From: Opitutaceae bacterium
Lineage (GTDB): Bacteria; Verrucomicrobiota; Verrucomicrobiia; Opitutales; Opitutaceae
DNA length: 40,724 nt
Direction: 5' to 3'
Assembly (NCBI GenBank): GCA_014879845.1
Contig: JACSRI010000165.1
Location: 1-40,724, forward strand
Made by a program: the position numbers and the translations under genes. The notes beneath the pieces are model-generated. The model was not told the DNA's origin and did no database searches. It saw only the letters and a program-made list of their open reading frames with translations. Within the stretch, counting starts at the first letter, position 1, and each line of letters begins with the position of its first letter. Positions 8,227 to 15,940 of this stretch are shown here, piece by piece.

Positions 8227-9341
8227 GACGTGAGCCCGAGCAGCGCCTCGACGGCGTCCGCGGCGCCGAGGCGGCCGGCGAGCACCTCCTCCTCGAGCCG
8301 CAGGCGTTTCTCCGCCAACCGCGGGTCGGCGAGGAAACGCCGGCGCAGCGCCTCCTCGAGGAGCGTGTTCATCCACTCCCGCGCCTGGTGGCGTCTCCGG
8401 GTTTCGAACACGCCTGAGGTCGTCGTGGCGGCGCGAAACTCTTCGATCATCGCCCAGACGGCCGGCACGCCCTCGCCCGTCATCGCCGAGCAGGTGAGGG
8501 CGCGCGTCTGCCAGCCGCCGGTCGCGGGTTGCAGGTAATGCAGCGCCATCTCGTACTGCTGGCGCGTGGACTCGGCGCGCGGCTTGTTATCGCCATCGGC
8601 CTTGTTGATGAGGATCGCGTCGGCCAACTCCATGATGCCGCGCTTCACGCCCTGCAGTTCATCGCCCGCGCCGGTGATCGCGACGAGCAGGAAGAAATCG
8701 ACCATCGAGCGCACGGTCGTCTCGCTCTGGCCCACGCCCACGGTCTCGACGAGGATGACGTCAAACCCTGCGGCCTCGCACGCGAGCATGGTCTCGCGGC
8801 TCTTGCGCGCGACGCCGCCGAGCGTGCCGCCCGACGGCGAGGGCCGGATGAAACACGCGGGGTGCCGCGAGAGGTGCTCCATGCGTGTCTTGTCGCCGAG
8901 CACGCTGCCGCCGCTGAGCGTGCTGCTCGGGTCGACCGCGAGCACCGCGACCTTGAGTCCGGCCTGGCACAAGTGCAGGCCGAAAGCCTCGATGAACGTG
9001 CTCTTGCCCGCGCCCGGCACGCCCGTGATGCCGACACGCACGGCCCGGCCGCTGTGCGGCAGGAGGCGGTTGGTCAGCTCGCGCGCGGTGGCGTGGTGCT
9101 TCGCCGCATCGCTCTCGATCAGGGTGATCGCGCGCGCGAGCGTCGTGCGGTCGCCGGAGGTCACGCCGGCCACAAGGTCGTCGACCGAAAGGTCGCGCCG
9201 CCGGTGCGGGTGGGCCTGCACATGCCCGGGCTGGTGCGCGGGCGACTGCGTGCCGGGCATCACACGCGAGGCAAACTCCGGACCGGCGCCGGGTGGCGCC
9301 CATTCGGGACGAGGCGGGAGGGACGATTCGGGCTCGGACAC
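8223..9341 (-). CDS. meaB: MeaB/ArgK-type G3E GTPase, cobalamin-mutase chaperone
   Basis: MeaB protects and reloads adenosylcobalamin-dependent methylmalonyl-CoA mutase. The 372-residue protein has the P loop GVPGAGKS (107-114), then AVDPSST, the D-x2-V-E-T-V-G-VGQSE segment, and the nucleotide-specificity region ILINKADGD. Length and motif order match the family, apart from a Pro/His-rich N-terminal stretch of about 50 residues. GTG 9341 is my choice, with GAAAG about nine bases upstream. TTG 9377 or ATG 9260 are possible. No mutase gene is in this window, so the client is elsewhere in the genome. The stop overlaps the peptidase start. Confidence 0.93.
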   Translation of the reverse strand: MSEPESSLPPRPEWAPPGAGPEFASRVMPGTQSPAHQPGHVQAHPHRRRDLSVDDLVAGVTSGDRTTLARAITLIESDAAKHHATARELTNRLLPHSGRAVRVGITGVPGAGKSTFIEAFGLHLCQAGLKVAVLAVDPSSTLSGGSVLGDKTRMEHLSRHPACFIRPSPSGGTLGGVARKSRETMLACEAAGFDVILVETVGVGQSETTVRSMVDFFLLVAITGAGDELQGVKRGIMELADAILINKADGDNKPRAESTRQQYEMALHYLQPATGGWQTRALTCSAMTGEGVPAVWAMIEEFRAATTTSGVFETRRRHQAREWMNTLLEEALRRRFLADPRLAEKRLRLEEEVLAGRLGAADAVEALLGLTS

Positions 9342-9452
9342 GACCGCACTTTCACGCAGGTGCGGGAGCGGCAGCAACGCCGAAGGATTCCGGGCGCCGG
9401 GGTCTCGAAACTTCCAGTAACCCCGGGCCGTCTTTCCCGTAGTTCCCAGGTG

Positions 9453-10748
9453 ATGAAGACCCCCACGTTGATCCTTGCCGTGTCGTTGCTTGCCAATGGC
9501 CTGCTGGCCACGGCTTTTGTTTCCGCCCGCGTCGGCCGCTCCGGTGCGGCTCCGGGGCGGGATCTTGGCGGCGCGGGCGCCACCGCCGTCGCCCCGCGGG
9601 GTGCGCCTGCGGTCGCCCCGGTCGGTGGCGATGCTGCGGTCGCCGACCCCGGCGCGTCCACGTCCGATCAGCTCGGCTCGCTCGGCCTTCTCCTGCGCTC
9701 GGGCAGTGGCGAGGAACTCGCGCGCTCGCTGCGCGCCGCCGGCGTGCCGGAGGACATGATCCGCGCGCTCGTCCGCGAGCAGATCCAGGCGCGCTATCGC
9801 GCGCAGATCCGCGCCATCGAGGACGCCGGTCGCGGCGACCGGCCCTGGTGGCAGAGCGGCGGCCGCGTCGTGCTCACCCCGGAGCAGCGCGCCGAGATCC
9901 GCAAGCTCCAGCGCGACATGCGCACGGAGATCGACCGCGCGCTCGGCCCGGATGAGAGCCAGCCCGGCCGGGCGGGAAACTACGCCTTCCTTCCCGCCGA
10001 CAAGGCCGAGGCGGCCCGCCAGATCGACGCCGACTACGCGGAGATGGCGCGCGAGCTGCGCGATCGCATGGACGAGTTTCGCCTGCCCTCCGATCGCGAC
10101 GCCCTGCGGCTGCTCGAGGAGGAACGCCGCGCCGACCTGGCCTCGTTGCTCTCGCCGGCCGAGGTGTTTGATCTCGAGATGCGCACCTCGTCGATCTCGG
10201 GCCGCCTGCGCCGCGAGCTCGGCTCAGTCGTGCAGAGCGAGGAGGAGTTTCGCCGGATCTACGAGATGGCCGTCGCCTTCGATCAGCAGTACGGACGGGA
10301 GGGCGCCGCCGCGCAGGGCATGAACCGCGCCGATCGCAACACCGCCGAGACCGCCTTTCGCCAGCAGGTCATGGACATGCTCGGCCCGGAACGCACCGCC
10401 GAGCTCGCGCGCCAGCGCGACCCCGACTACCGCACCATGCAGGCGGCCAGCGCACGGCTCAACCTGCCGCCGACAGCGACCGACACGGTCATCAACACGC
10501 GCGCCCAGGCCGCGGCCGAGAGCCAGCGTATCGCCGCGGATGCGACACTCGACGCCGCCACGCGCCGTGCCGCGCTCAACGACCTCGCTGCGCGGGTGCG
10601 CACGCAGCTCCAGTCGACCATGGGCAGCGAGGGTGGCGAGGCCTTCGCCCAGCGCGCGGAATGGCTGCGCGCCCTCGAGCGCGGGCAGTCCTTCAGCATC
10701 CGGCCCGAGGGCGGGGTGAACATCCAGCGCGGCCGCGGCGACGGTTGA
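9453..10748 (+). CDS. Exported, largely helical protein of unknown function
   Basis: I do not recognise a characterised family. The 431-residue product starts with a signal-like or membrane-anchor segment (TLILAVSLLANGLLATAFV), then an Ala/Gly/Pro linker. The rest is charged and mostly helical, with many Arg, Glu and Ala residues and heptad-like spacing (for example RAEIRKLQRDM and DRDALRLLEEERRADL). It has no cysteines in the mature part and no catalytic motif that I can name. The repeated pattern of an LTPEQRAEI segment and LLSPAEVFDLEM is faintly like Spy/CpxP-type periplasmic proteins, but the length is much greater. ATG 9453 is chosen because the leader follows directly. The gene is divergent from meaB. 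Confidence 0.75.
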   Translation: MKTPTLILAVSLLANGLLATAFVSARVGRSGAAPGRDLGGAGATAVAPRGAPAVAPVGGDAAVADPGASTSDQLGSLGLLLRSGSGEELARSLRAAGVPEDMIRALVREQIQARYRAQIRAIEDAGRGDRPWWQSGGRVVLTPEQRAEIRKLQRDMRTEIDRALGPDESQPGRAGNYAFLPADKAEAARQIDADYAEMARELRDRMDEFRLPSDRDALRLLEEERRADLASLLSPAEVFDLEMRTSSISGRLRRELGSVVQSEEEFRRIYEMAVAFDQQYGREGAAAQGMNRADRNTAETAFRQQVMDMLGPERTAELARQRDPDYRTMQAASARLNLPPTATDTVINTRAQAAAESQRIAADATLDAATRRAALNDLAARVRTQLQSTMGSEGGEAFAQRAEWLRALERGQSFSIRPEGGVNIQRGRGDG

Positions 10749-10774
10749 GGGCCGGGGACAGCGGAAAGACGACA

Positions 10775-10804
10775 GAGGACAGGAGACGGACCCGCTCTGT
10801 CCTC
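10775..10804. terminator. Hairpin between convergent genes
   Basis: The arms GAGGACAG and CTGTCCTC (8 bp) enclose a 14-base loop in the 69-base gap between two convergent genes. It could end both transcripts, but there is no T run on either side, so intrinsic termination is not proven. The purine-rich arm is similar to the GGACAGAGGAC strings found again near 25765-25797. Confidence 0.4.
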
Positions 10805-10817
10805 CGCCCCCCGGTGC

Positions 10818-11795
10818 CTACTGCCCGCGGATCTTCCGCGACCACATCGCACCGTTGAGCCTCGGCTCGAAGGCGCTGCGCTCGTTGATGAGGTGGCGCG
10901 CGCGCGCCTCCTCGAGGGAGCCTCCCATCTGGAACAGGCCGAGGTCCCACGCGAGTTCGTCGGCGTATCCGGGAAACAAGATACGCCAGTCCAGCGCGCT
11001 GACCTTGTGCGTGCGGACCTCGTTGACGTGGCGGAGCAGCCCGGTCGCGCACGTCGCGGTGAGCGTGTTGTAGAACTCCGGCTCGCGCCCCAGCGCGTCG
11101 GCCCGGCGGACCATCGAGAGAAACAGCGCCCGCGCCTCCACGGGTGTGGCGCGGGTGGGGAAGACGTAGGTCGGATCGCGCCGGATGTTCGCGCGCAGGC
11201 CGATGATGTCGCGCTCGTCGCCGATCACGTAGAGCAGCTCGTAGTGGTGAAACACCCCGCGCAGCGGCGAATAGACCTCGCCGGCTTCGCGGCGCGATTC
11301 GATCGAGATCGCGACGTGCTCGCCGCCCTCGAAGCCGAAGGTTACGAAGATGTGCGCGAGCCCGCGCCAGTCGTCGAACGGCTCGACCACGAGGTCGACC
11401 GTGCGGATCGCCTGCAGGTCGTAGCGCCGCGTCTCCCAGCGGATGTCGGCATCGGTCGCGCTGCGCCAGACGGCGTGGCGGACGTTTTCGATCGTCACCC
11501 CATCGCCGGCGATCGTCACCGACGGCGCGCGCTCCTGTCCGAGAATCCAGGGTCGGTCGTCCCGCGGGCGCACCGCGAGCCACGGGCCGGCGCCGAGCAG
11601 GGCGAACCCGAGCACGGCGGGTGCGCGCCAGCGAGCCGGCGTTTTCCACAGGACGAGTGCGCTCGCCGCGAGGTACGCGAGCATCGCCAGCCCGCGCGCC
11701 CAGGCCGGCGTGTGCGGATAGAGCAACAGCGCGGCGCCGGTCACGATCCAGGCGGGCGCCGCGACCAACCAGAGGATGAAGCGGGTGACTCTCAC
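10818..11795 (-). CDS. DUF4105 membrane protein
   Basis: The 325-residue protein starts with three hydrophobic segments in the first 90 residues (ILWLVAAPAWIVTGAALLLY, MLAYLAASALVLW, AVLGFALLGAGPWLAV). A soluble DUF4105 domain, the family related to the N-terminal periplasmic domain of Lnb-like proteins, follows. Diagnostic strings are HIFVTFGFE, VAISIESRREAGEVYSPLRG, ELLYVIGDERDIIGLR, and EFYNTLTATCATGLLRHVN, where the conserved Asn-x-Cys environment recalls a papain-like active site. Biochemical function is not established. GTG 11795 is chosen because it directly precedes the first membrane helix and lies 14 bases after the VOC gene's stop. The two are probably co-transcribed. Confidence 0.85.
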   Translation of the reverse strand: MRVTRFILWLVAAPAWIVTGAALLLYPHTPAWARGLAMLAYLAASALVLWKTPARWRAPAVLGFALLGAGPWLAVRPRDDRPWILGQERAPSVTIAGDGVTIENVRHAVWRSATDADIRWETRRYDLQAIRTVDLVVEPFDDWRGLAHIFVTFGFEGGEHVAISIESRREAGEVYSPLRGVFHHYELLYVIGDERDIIGLRANIRRDPTYVFPTRATPVEARALFLSMVRRADALGREPEFYNTLTATCATGLLRHVNEVRTHKVSALDWRILFPGYADELAWDLGLFQMGGSLEEARARHLINERSAFEPRLNGAMWSRKIRGQ

Positions 11796-11809
11796 TCCCG
11801 CCGCGAAGA

Positions 11810-12259
11810 TCAGCGGGCGACGTGACCGGTGCCAGCCTTCAGTTGCATGCTGGCCGCCGTGTATTCCATCAGCTCGATGCTGTTGCCATCCGGGTCCCGG
11901 ATCCACGCCTGCTTCGAGCCATCCATGCCGACGACCACCTCGGTCACCGCGACGCCCTTGGCCACGAGCTTGGCGCGGTAGGTCTCGATGCCGGAAACCT
12001 CGAAACAGAAGTGCTGGTAGAAGGTGTTGTCGTTGGCCTTGAGCGCTTCGTTGCTGCCGCCCCACTGGCGATTCGCGCCCTTCTGGTCAAAGATCTCGAG
12101 GAAGGTCATGTTCCCGAGGTCGAAGTAGGCGCCGAAGAGCGCGCCGTCCTTGTTGATGAAGGTGAACTTCACGGGCAGCCCGAGCACGTCGCGGTAGAAC
12201 GCGACCGTGGTGTCGAACTGCGCGGTTTTCAGGCAGAGGTGGCCGAGACGGGTGATCAT
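11810..12259 (-). CDS. VOC-superfamily (glyoxalase-like) protein
   Basis: A 149-residue protein with two beta-alpha-beta-beta-beta modules of the vicinal oxygen chelate fold. The four expected metal ligands are visible: His in RLGHLCLKT, Glu in MTFLEIF, His in YQHFCFEV, and Glu in SIELMEYT. FYRDVLGLPV and DPDGNSIELMEY are classic family strings. This fits lactoylglutathione lyase-like or ring-cleaving enzymes, and the sequence does not tell which. ATG 12259 is chosen because the 15 residues before it in the longer frame do not look like VOC sequence. The DUF4105 gene follows. Confidence 0.88.
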   Translation of the reverse strand: MITRLGHLCLKTAQFDTTVAFYRDVLGLPVKFTFINKDGALFGAYFDLGNMTFLEIFDQKGANRQWGGSNEALKANDNTFYQHFCFEVSGIETYRAKLVAKGVAVTEVVVGMDGSKQAWIRDPDGNSIELMEYTAASMQLKAGTGHVAR

Positions 12260-12348
12260 GGGTTTGGGATTCCGAAAGCTGGGGAGAACGGCAGTGCAAC
12301 CCATGCCGCCGGGCTGCGAAACCCCAAAGCCGGGCTAACGTGAGCGCG

Positions 12349-12399
12349 CCCGCCTCCGAGCCAGTGTCATCCAATGGGTGACAAGGGCTCGGAGGCGGG
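12349..12399. repeat. Long near-perfect hairpin in a divergent intergenic region
   Basis: The 14-base arms CCCGCCTCCGAGCC (12349-12362) and GGCTCGGAGGCGGG (12386-12399) are exact reverse complements. Inside them AG faces AG, which would give tandem A-G mismatches. A further 8-bp stem, TGTCATCC with GGGTGACA, carries one T-G pair and is closed by the triloop AAT. The whole structure is 51 bases. It lies between the divergent VOC and dehydrogenase genes. No T run follows on either strand, so it is not an ordinary terminator. It could be a leader RNA structure, an operator or a REP-like element. Confidence 0.85.
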
Positions 12400-12464
12400 G
12401 CGTCGCCGCGGCGCGGTGAAGGTCACCTCAGGGACGACATCGGCCCGGGTTGGGGCAGTCGGAG

Positions 12465-12493
12465 CTTTTCGCGCCGCGCGCCGCGGCTAGCAT
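12465..12493 (+). promoter_or_regulatory. Possible promoter for a near-leaderless dehydrogenase transcript
   Basis: TAGCAT (12488-12493) resembles a -10 box, with a weak CTTTTC 17 bases upstream. Transcription would start at or within a base or two of the ATG at 12500, giving a leaderless or nearly leaderless mRNA. No Shine-Dalgarno sequence is seen before that ATG, which agrees. A weak call, because it rests on one short match. Confidence 0.3.
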
Positions 12494-12499
12494 GCCGCG

Positions 12500-13348
12500 A
12501 TGGTCGAATCTCGCGAAAAGGTCGCGCTTGTCACCGGCGCATCATCGGGCATCGGCGAGGCCATCGCGCGCCGGCTGCTGCAGCGCGGCTGGCGCGTGGC
12601 CATGACGGCGCGGCGCGAGGAACGGCTCGTCAGTCTGGTCAAGCTCCTCGACGTCGCCGGCGACCGCACGCTCACGCTCGTCGGCGACGTGACCAGCGCC
12701 GCCGACCGCCAGCGTTGGGTGCAGCGCACCTACGAGCGCTGGGGACGCATCGACGCCCTGGTCAACAACGCCGGCTACGGCCAGCGCGGGCCGATCGAAC
12801 TCGTGCCCGTGGAGGCGATACGCGCCAACTTCGAGACCAACCTCTTCTCGCTCGTCGCCCTCACGCAGCTCGTCATCCCGCTCATGCGCGGCCGCGGGCG
12901 CGGGCGGATCATCAATGTCGGCTCCGTCGCCGGCCGCATCGCGCGGCCCTTCTCCTCGGTCTACGACGCGACCAAGCACGCGCTCAACGCCGTGAGCGAC
13001 GGACTGCGCGGCGAGTTGCGGCCCTTCGGCATCGACGTGGTCGTGATCCAGCCGGGGTTCATCACGACCGAGTTCGTCGACGCGGCGAACAAGGTCTCCG
13101 GCGAGGTCATCCGGCACATGGGCGTCTACTCGGAGGCGTGGGAGGCGATGCAGAAGAGCATCGGCACGGTCAAGCGCCTGGCCGGCCGGCCCGACGACAT
13201 CGCCGACCTCGTCGAGCGCGCGCTCGACGCGAGGCATCCGCGCGCGCGGTATTCGGGCCCCAAGCACGCGAAGCTCTTCCTCGCCCTCAAGTGGCTGCTG
13301 CCCGACCGGCTCTTCGACCGCGTTTTCCGCGTGCGCCGCTCGCCTTGA
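12500..13348 (+). CDS. Short-chain dehydrogenase/reductase
   Basis: A 282-residue classical SDR that uses NAD(P)H to reduce or oxidise a carbonyl or alcohol. The cofactor-binding TGASSGIG is at residues 12-19 and NNAG at 89-92. The catalytic triad is Ser142, Tyr155 and Lys159 (YDATK). The basic residues after the second strand (TARREERL) favour NADP. The C-terminal extension ending in KLFLALKWLLPDRLFDRVF is amphipathic and hydrophobic, as in SDRs acting on lipids or other membrane-near substrates. The substrate itself is unknown. It stands alone, with the hairpin at 12349 upstream and a palindromic repeat element downstream. Confidence 0.92.
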   Translation: MVESREKVALVTGASSGIGEAIARRLLQRGWRVAMTARREERLVSLVKLLDVAGDRTLTLVGDVTSAADRQRWVQRTYERWGRIDALVNNAGYGQRGPIELVPVEAIRANFETNLFSLVALTQLVIPLMRGRGRGRIINVGSVAGRIARPFSSVYDATKHALNAVSDGLRGELRPFGIDVVVIQPGFITTEFVDAANKVSGEVIRHMGVYSEAWEAMQKSIGTVKRLAGRPDDIADLVERALDARHPRARYSGPKHAKLFLALKWLLPDRLFDRVFRVRRSP

Positions 13349-13360
13349 GCGGGCGCGGAT

Positions 13361-13540
13361 GAATCTGGAACCACAGAGGACACGGAGGATAGAGGCTGAG
13401 TTGTGGGCCACGGCAGGCACAAGACGCACAGGAGCTCAGGAAAGAGTCCCTGAGATTGTGAGCCTTCTGTGCCTTATGTGGCCAGCAGCGGCTCCGCGGT
13501 CTTGCCTCTGTGCTCTCTGTGTCCTCTGTGGTTCAAATTC
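13361..13540. repeat. 180-bp palindromic, MITE-like repeat element
   Basis: Terminal arms of about 36 bases (13361-13396 and 13504-13540) are nearly perfect inverted repeats built on AACCACAGAGGACAC. Moving inward, GGCCAC (13406-13411) pairs with GTGGCC (13478-13483), an AGGCACA/TGTGCCT pair follows, and CTCAGG/CCTGAG (13435-13454) closes an 8-base loop. The whole element could therefore fold into one long hairpin. It fills the gap between two convergent genes. It has no open frame of its own. A related element lies at 25819-25972. It looks like a non-autonomous mobile or REP-type repeat. Confidence 0.85.
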
Positions 13541-13544
13541 CGAC

Positions 13545-14978
13545 TCAGCGCGCGACGACCGGCGCCTGCCTGAGGTAGTCGTCGATCTTGGCGGCCGCAT
13601 TCTTGCCGTCGCCCATGGCGAGGATGACCGTGGCCGCGCCGCGCACGATGTCTCCGCCGGCGAAGATGCCGGGGATGCTCGTCATGCCGTTCTCGTCGAC
13701 CTCGATGTTGCCGCGCTTGTTCAGCTTGAGCTCCGGGCAGGTGGCGGTGAGGAGCGGGTTCGCACGCGTGCCGATGGCCACGACGACCACGTCGCACTCG
13801 AGTACGAACTCCGAACCCGGCACGGGCGTGGGGCTGCGGCGGCCGGATGCGTCGGGCTCGCCCAGGTGCATGCGCACGCACTTCAGGCCCGTGACCCACT
13901 TCTTGTCGCTGCCGACGACCTCGAGCGGCGCGACGAGAAACTCGAAATGGATGCCCTCGGCCTCGGCGTGGTGCACCTCCTCCACGCGCGCGGGCATCTC
14001 CTTGAGCGTGCGGCGATACACGATCGTGGCCGTCTCGGCGCCGAGGCGCTTGGCCGTGCGCACGGCGTCCATGGCGACGTTGCCGCCGCCGACCACGACC
14101 ACCTTCCTGCCGACGAGCACGGGCGTGTCGGCCTGGGGAAACTCGTAGGCCGCCATCAGGTTCACGCGCGTGAGGTACTCGTTCGCTGAGTACACGCCCT
14201 TCAGGTTCTCGCCCGGCACGTTCATGAAGACCGGGAGGCCGGCGCCATTGGCGATGAACACGGCGTCGAAGCGCTCGCGCAGCTCGCCCAGCGTCCAGGT
14301 GCGTCCCACGACGACGTTGCACTCGATCTTCACGCCGGCGTCGGTGAGGCGCTTGACCTCGAGGTCGACGATCTGCTTGGGCAGGCGGAACTCGGGGATG
14401 CCGTAGACGAGCACGCCGCCCGGCTGGTGCAGCGCCTCGTAGATCGTCACATCGTGGCCGGCGCGCGCGAGTTCACCTGCGGCCGTGAGTCCGGCGGGAC
14501 CGGCGCCGACGACCGCGACCTTCCGGCCGGTGGCTGCCTGCGGCGCCGGAGTGGCGGCGGCGACGGTCGCATGGTTCTTCATCGCCCAGTCGGCGACGTA
14601 GCGTTCGAGGTAGCCGATGGCGACGGGCTTGCCCTTCAGCCCGCGCACGCACTCGACCTCGCACTGCGTCTCCTGGGGGCAGACGCGGCCGGTCACGGCG
14701 GGCAGGGCGTTGTCGCAGAGCAGGCTCTGTGCGGCCGAGGCCATGTCGCCCCTGGCGACGAGGTCGATGAAACGCGGGATGTGCACGTGCACGGGGCAGC
14801 CGTTCACGCACTTGGGATCCTTGCACTGGATACAACGCTCGGCCTCGAGGAGCGCGAGCTGCTCGGTGAAGCCGAGGTTGACCTCCGCGAAATTGTGGGC
14901 GCGCGCGGTGGCGTCCTGCTCGGGCATCGCCTGGCGCTGGATGGCCAGGCGCTCCTTCGGGGAAAGTTTCTTCTCCAT
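13545..14978 (-). CDS. nfnB: NfnB/GltD-like FAD-NAD(P) oxidoreductase subunit
   Basis: A 477-residue flavoprotein of the glutamate synthase small-subunit family. The N-terminal domain carries cysteines at 49, 52, 57, 61, 88, 100, 106 and 110, arranged to hold two [4Fe-4S] clusters. Two dinucleotide-binding loops follow: VVGAGPAGL for FAD and VVVVGGGNVAMD for NAD(P)H. A C-terminal FAGGDIVRGAATV motif binds FAD. On its own it could be called GltA/GltD, but its partner 18 bases upstream is an NfnA/SudB-type subunit and no large glutamate synthase subunit is present. The pair is therefore best read as NADH-dependent ferredoxin:NADP oxidoreductase, an electron-bifurcating transhydrogenase. ATG 14978 fits the family's N-terminus. 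Confidence 0.87.
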   Translation of the reverse strand: MEKKLSPKERLAIQRQAMPEQDATARAHNFAEVNLGFTEQLALLEAERCIQCKDPKCVNGCPVHVHIPRFIDLVARGDMASAAQSLLCDNALPAVTGRVCPQETQCEVECVRGLKGKPVAIGYLERYVADWAMKNHATVAAATPAPQAATGRKVAVVGAGPAGLTAAGELARAGHDVTIYEALHQPGGVLVYGIPEFRLPKQIVDLEVKRLTDAGVKIECNVVVGRTWTLGELRERFDAVFIANGAGLPVFMNVPGENLKGVYSANEYLTRVNLMAAYEFPQADTPVLVGRKVVVVGGGNVAMDAVRTAKRLGAETATIVYRRTLKEMPARVEEVHHAEAEGIHFEFLVAPLEVVGSDKKWVTGLKCVRMHLGEPDASGRRSPTPVPGSEFVLECDVVVVAIGTRANPLLTATCPELKLNKRGNIEVDENGMTSIPGIFAGGDIVRGAATVILAMGDGKNAAAKIDDYLRQAPVVAR

Positions 14979-14995
14979 GGCGGGAAAGCGGCGGA

Positions 14996-15835
14996 TCACT
15001 TCTGCAGCCCGATCCGGCAGTCGTCGCCGCAACGCGCGGCCGACTCCTGCTCCTGCGTGCGGTAGGTGGCGAGGCGGTCCATGAGGAGGTCGAAATCGAC
15101 CTTGTGGCCGTCGAACTCCGGGCCCTCGACGCAGGCGAACTTCGTCTCGCCGCCGACGTCGACGCGGCAGCCGCCGCACATGCCGGTGCCGTCGACCATC
15201 ACGGGGTTGAGCGACACGATGGTGTGAACACCGAAGGGGCGCGTCAGGTTCGCGATGGCGCGCATCATCGGCACCGGGCCGACCGCGTAGACGATGTCGA
15301 TGCCGCCGGCCGCGAGGATTTCCTTCGCCGCGTCGGTCACGAAACCCTTGCGCCCGTAGCTGCCGTCGTCGGTGCAGACCACCACCTCGCCGAGGCGCTT
15401 GAGTTCCTCCTCAAAAATCACCCACTCCTTCGAGCGGCCGCCGATCACGCTCACCACCGACACGCCGCGGCGCTGCAGGCCCTGCGCGATCGGGTGAACC
15501 ACGGCCGTGCCGACGCCGCCGCCGATGCACAGCGCGCGGCCTTTCGCGATCATCTCGGTGGGCATGCCGAGCGGACCGGAGATGTCGCGGATGGCGTCGC
15601 CGACCTCGAGCGCGACGAGTTCCCTCGTGCTCTTGCCCACGGCCTGGATCACGAGCGTGATCGTGCCGGTCTGCGGATTCGCGTCGGCGATGGTCAGCGG
15701 GATGCGTTCGGCGCGCTCGGCCCGCCGGACGATGACAAACTGCCCGGGCTGCCGGATCTGCGCGATGCGCGGCGCCTCAACCTCCAGGCGCGTGACGTTG
15801 GGGCTGAGCTGGGTCTTCGCGACGATGCGGTGCAT
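14996..15835 (-). CDS. nfnA: NfnA/SudB-like FAD-NAD and [2Fe-2S] subunit
   Basis: A 279-residue protein of the dihydroorotate dehydrogenase electron-transfer (PyrK-like) family. The FAD-binding region is near RRAERAERIPLTIAD and the NAD-binding loop is CIGGGVGTAVVHP (103-115). The C-terminal iron-sulfur motif is MVDGTGMCGGCRV with a later Cys235. Asp215, Cys220, Cys223 and Cys235 are positioned as in NfnA, whose [2Fe-2S] cluster has one Asp ligand. It sits directly upstream of the NfnB subunit. Together they would exchange electrons among NADH, NADPH and ferredoxin in the cytoplasm, useful in fermentative or anaerobic growth. No ribosome-binding site is clear before ATG 15835. Confidence 0.88.
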   Translation of the reverse strand: MHRIVAKTQLSPNVTRLEVEAPRIAQIRQPGQFVIVRRAERAERIPLTIADANPQTGTITLVIQAVGKSTRELVALEVGDAIRDISGPLGMPTEMIAKGRALCIGGGVGTAVVHPIAQGLQRRGVSVVSVIGGRSKEWVIFEEELKRLGEVVVCTDDGSYGRKGFVTDAAKEILAAGGIDIVYAVGPVPMMRAIANLTRPFGVHTIVSLNPVMVDGTGMCGGCRVDVGGETKFACVEGPEFDGHKVDFDLLMDRLATYRTQEQESAARCGDDCRIGLQK

Positions 15836-15940
15836 AGGTGAACGATCGTCGCTAGGGTAGCCCGAGGTGAGCAGACGCGTTTCGCCTCGGCTGCCAAAGG
15901 TTGTGCAGGAATTGGCCTGCCAGCCGGGGGTGCCGCCCGC

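Noticed and set aside
8223-9341. Idea that a methylmalonyl-CoA mutase lies beside meaB
   Set aside because: Neighbouring genes on both sides are a peptidase and an exported helical protein. No B12-binding motif is present in the window.
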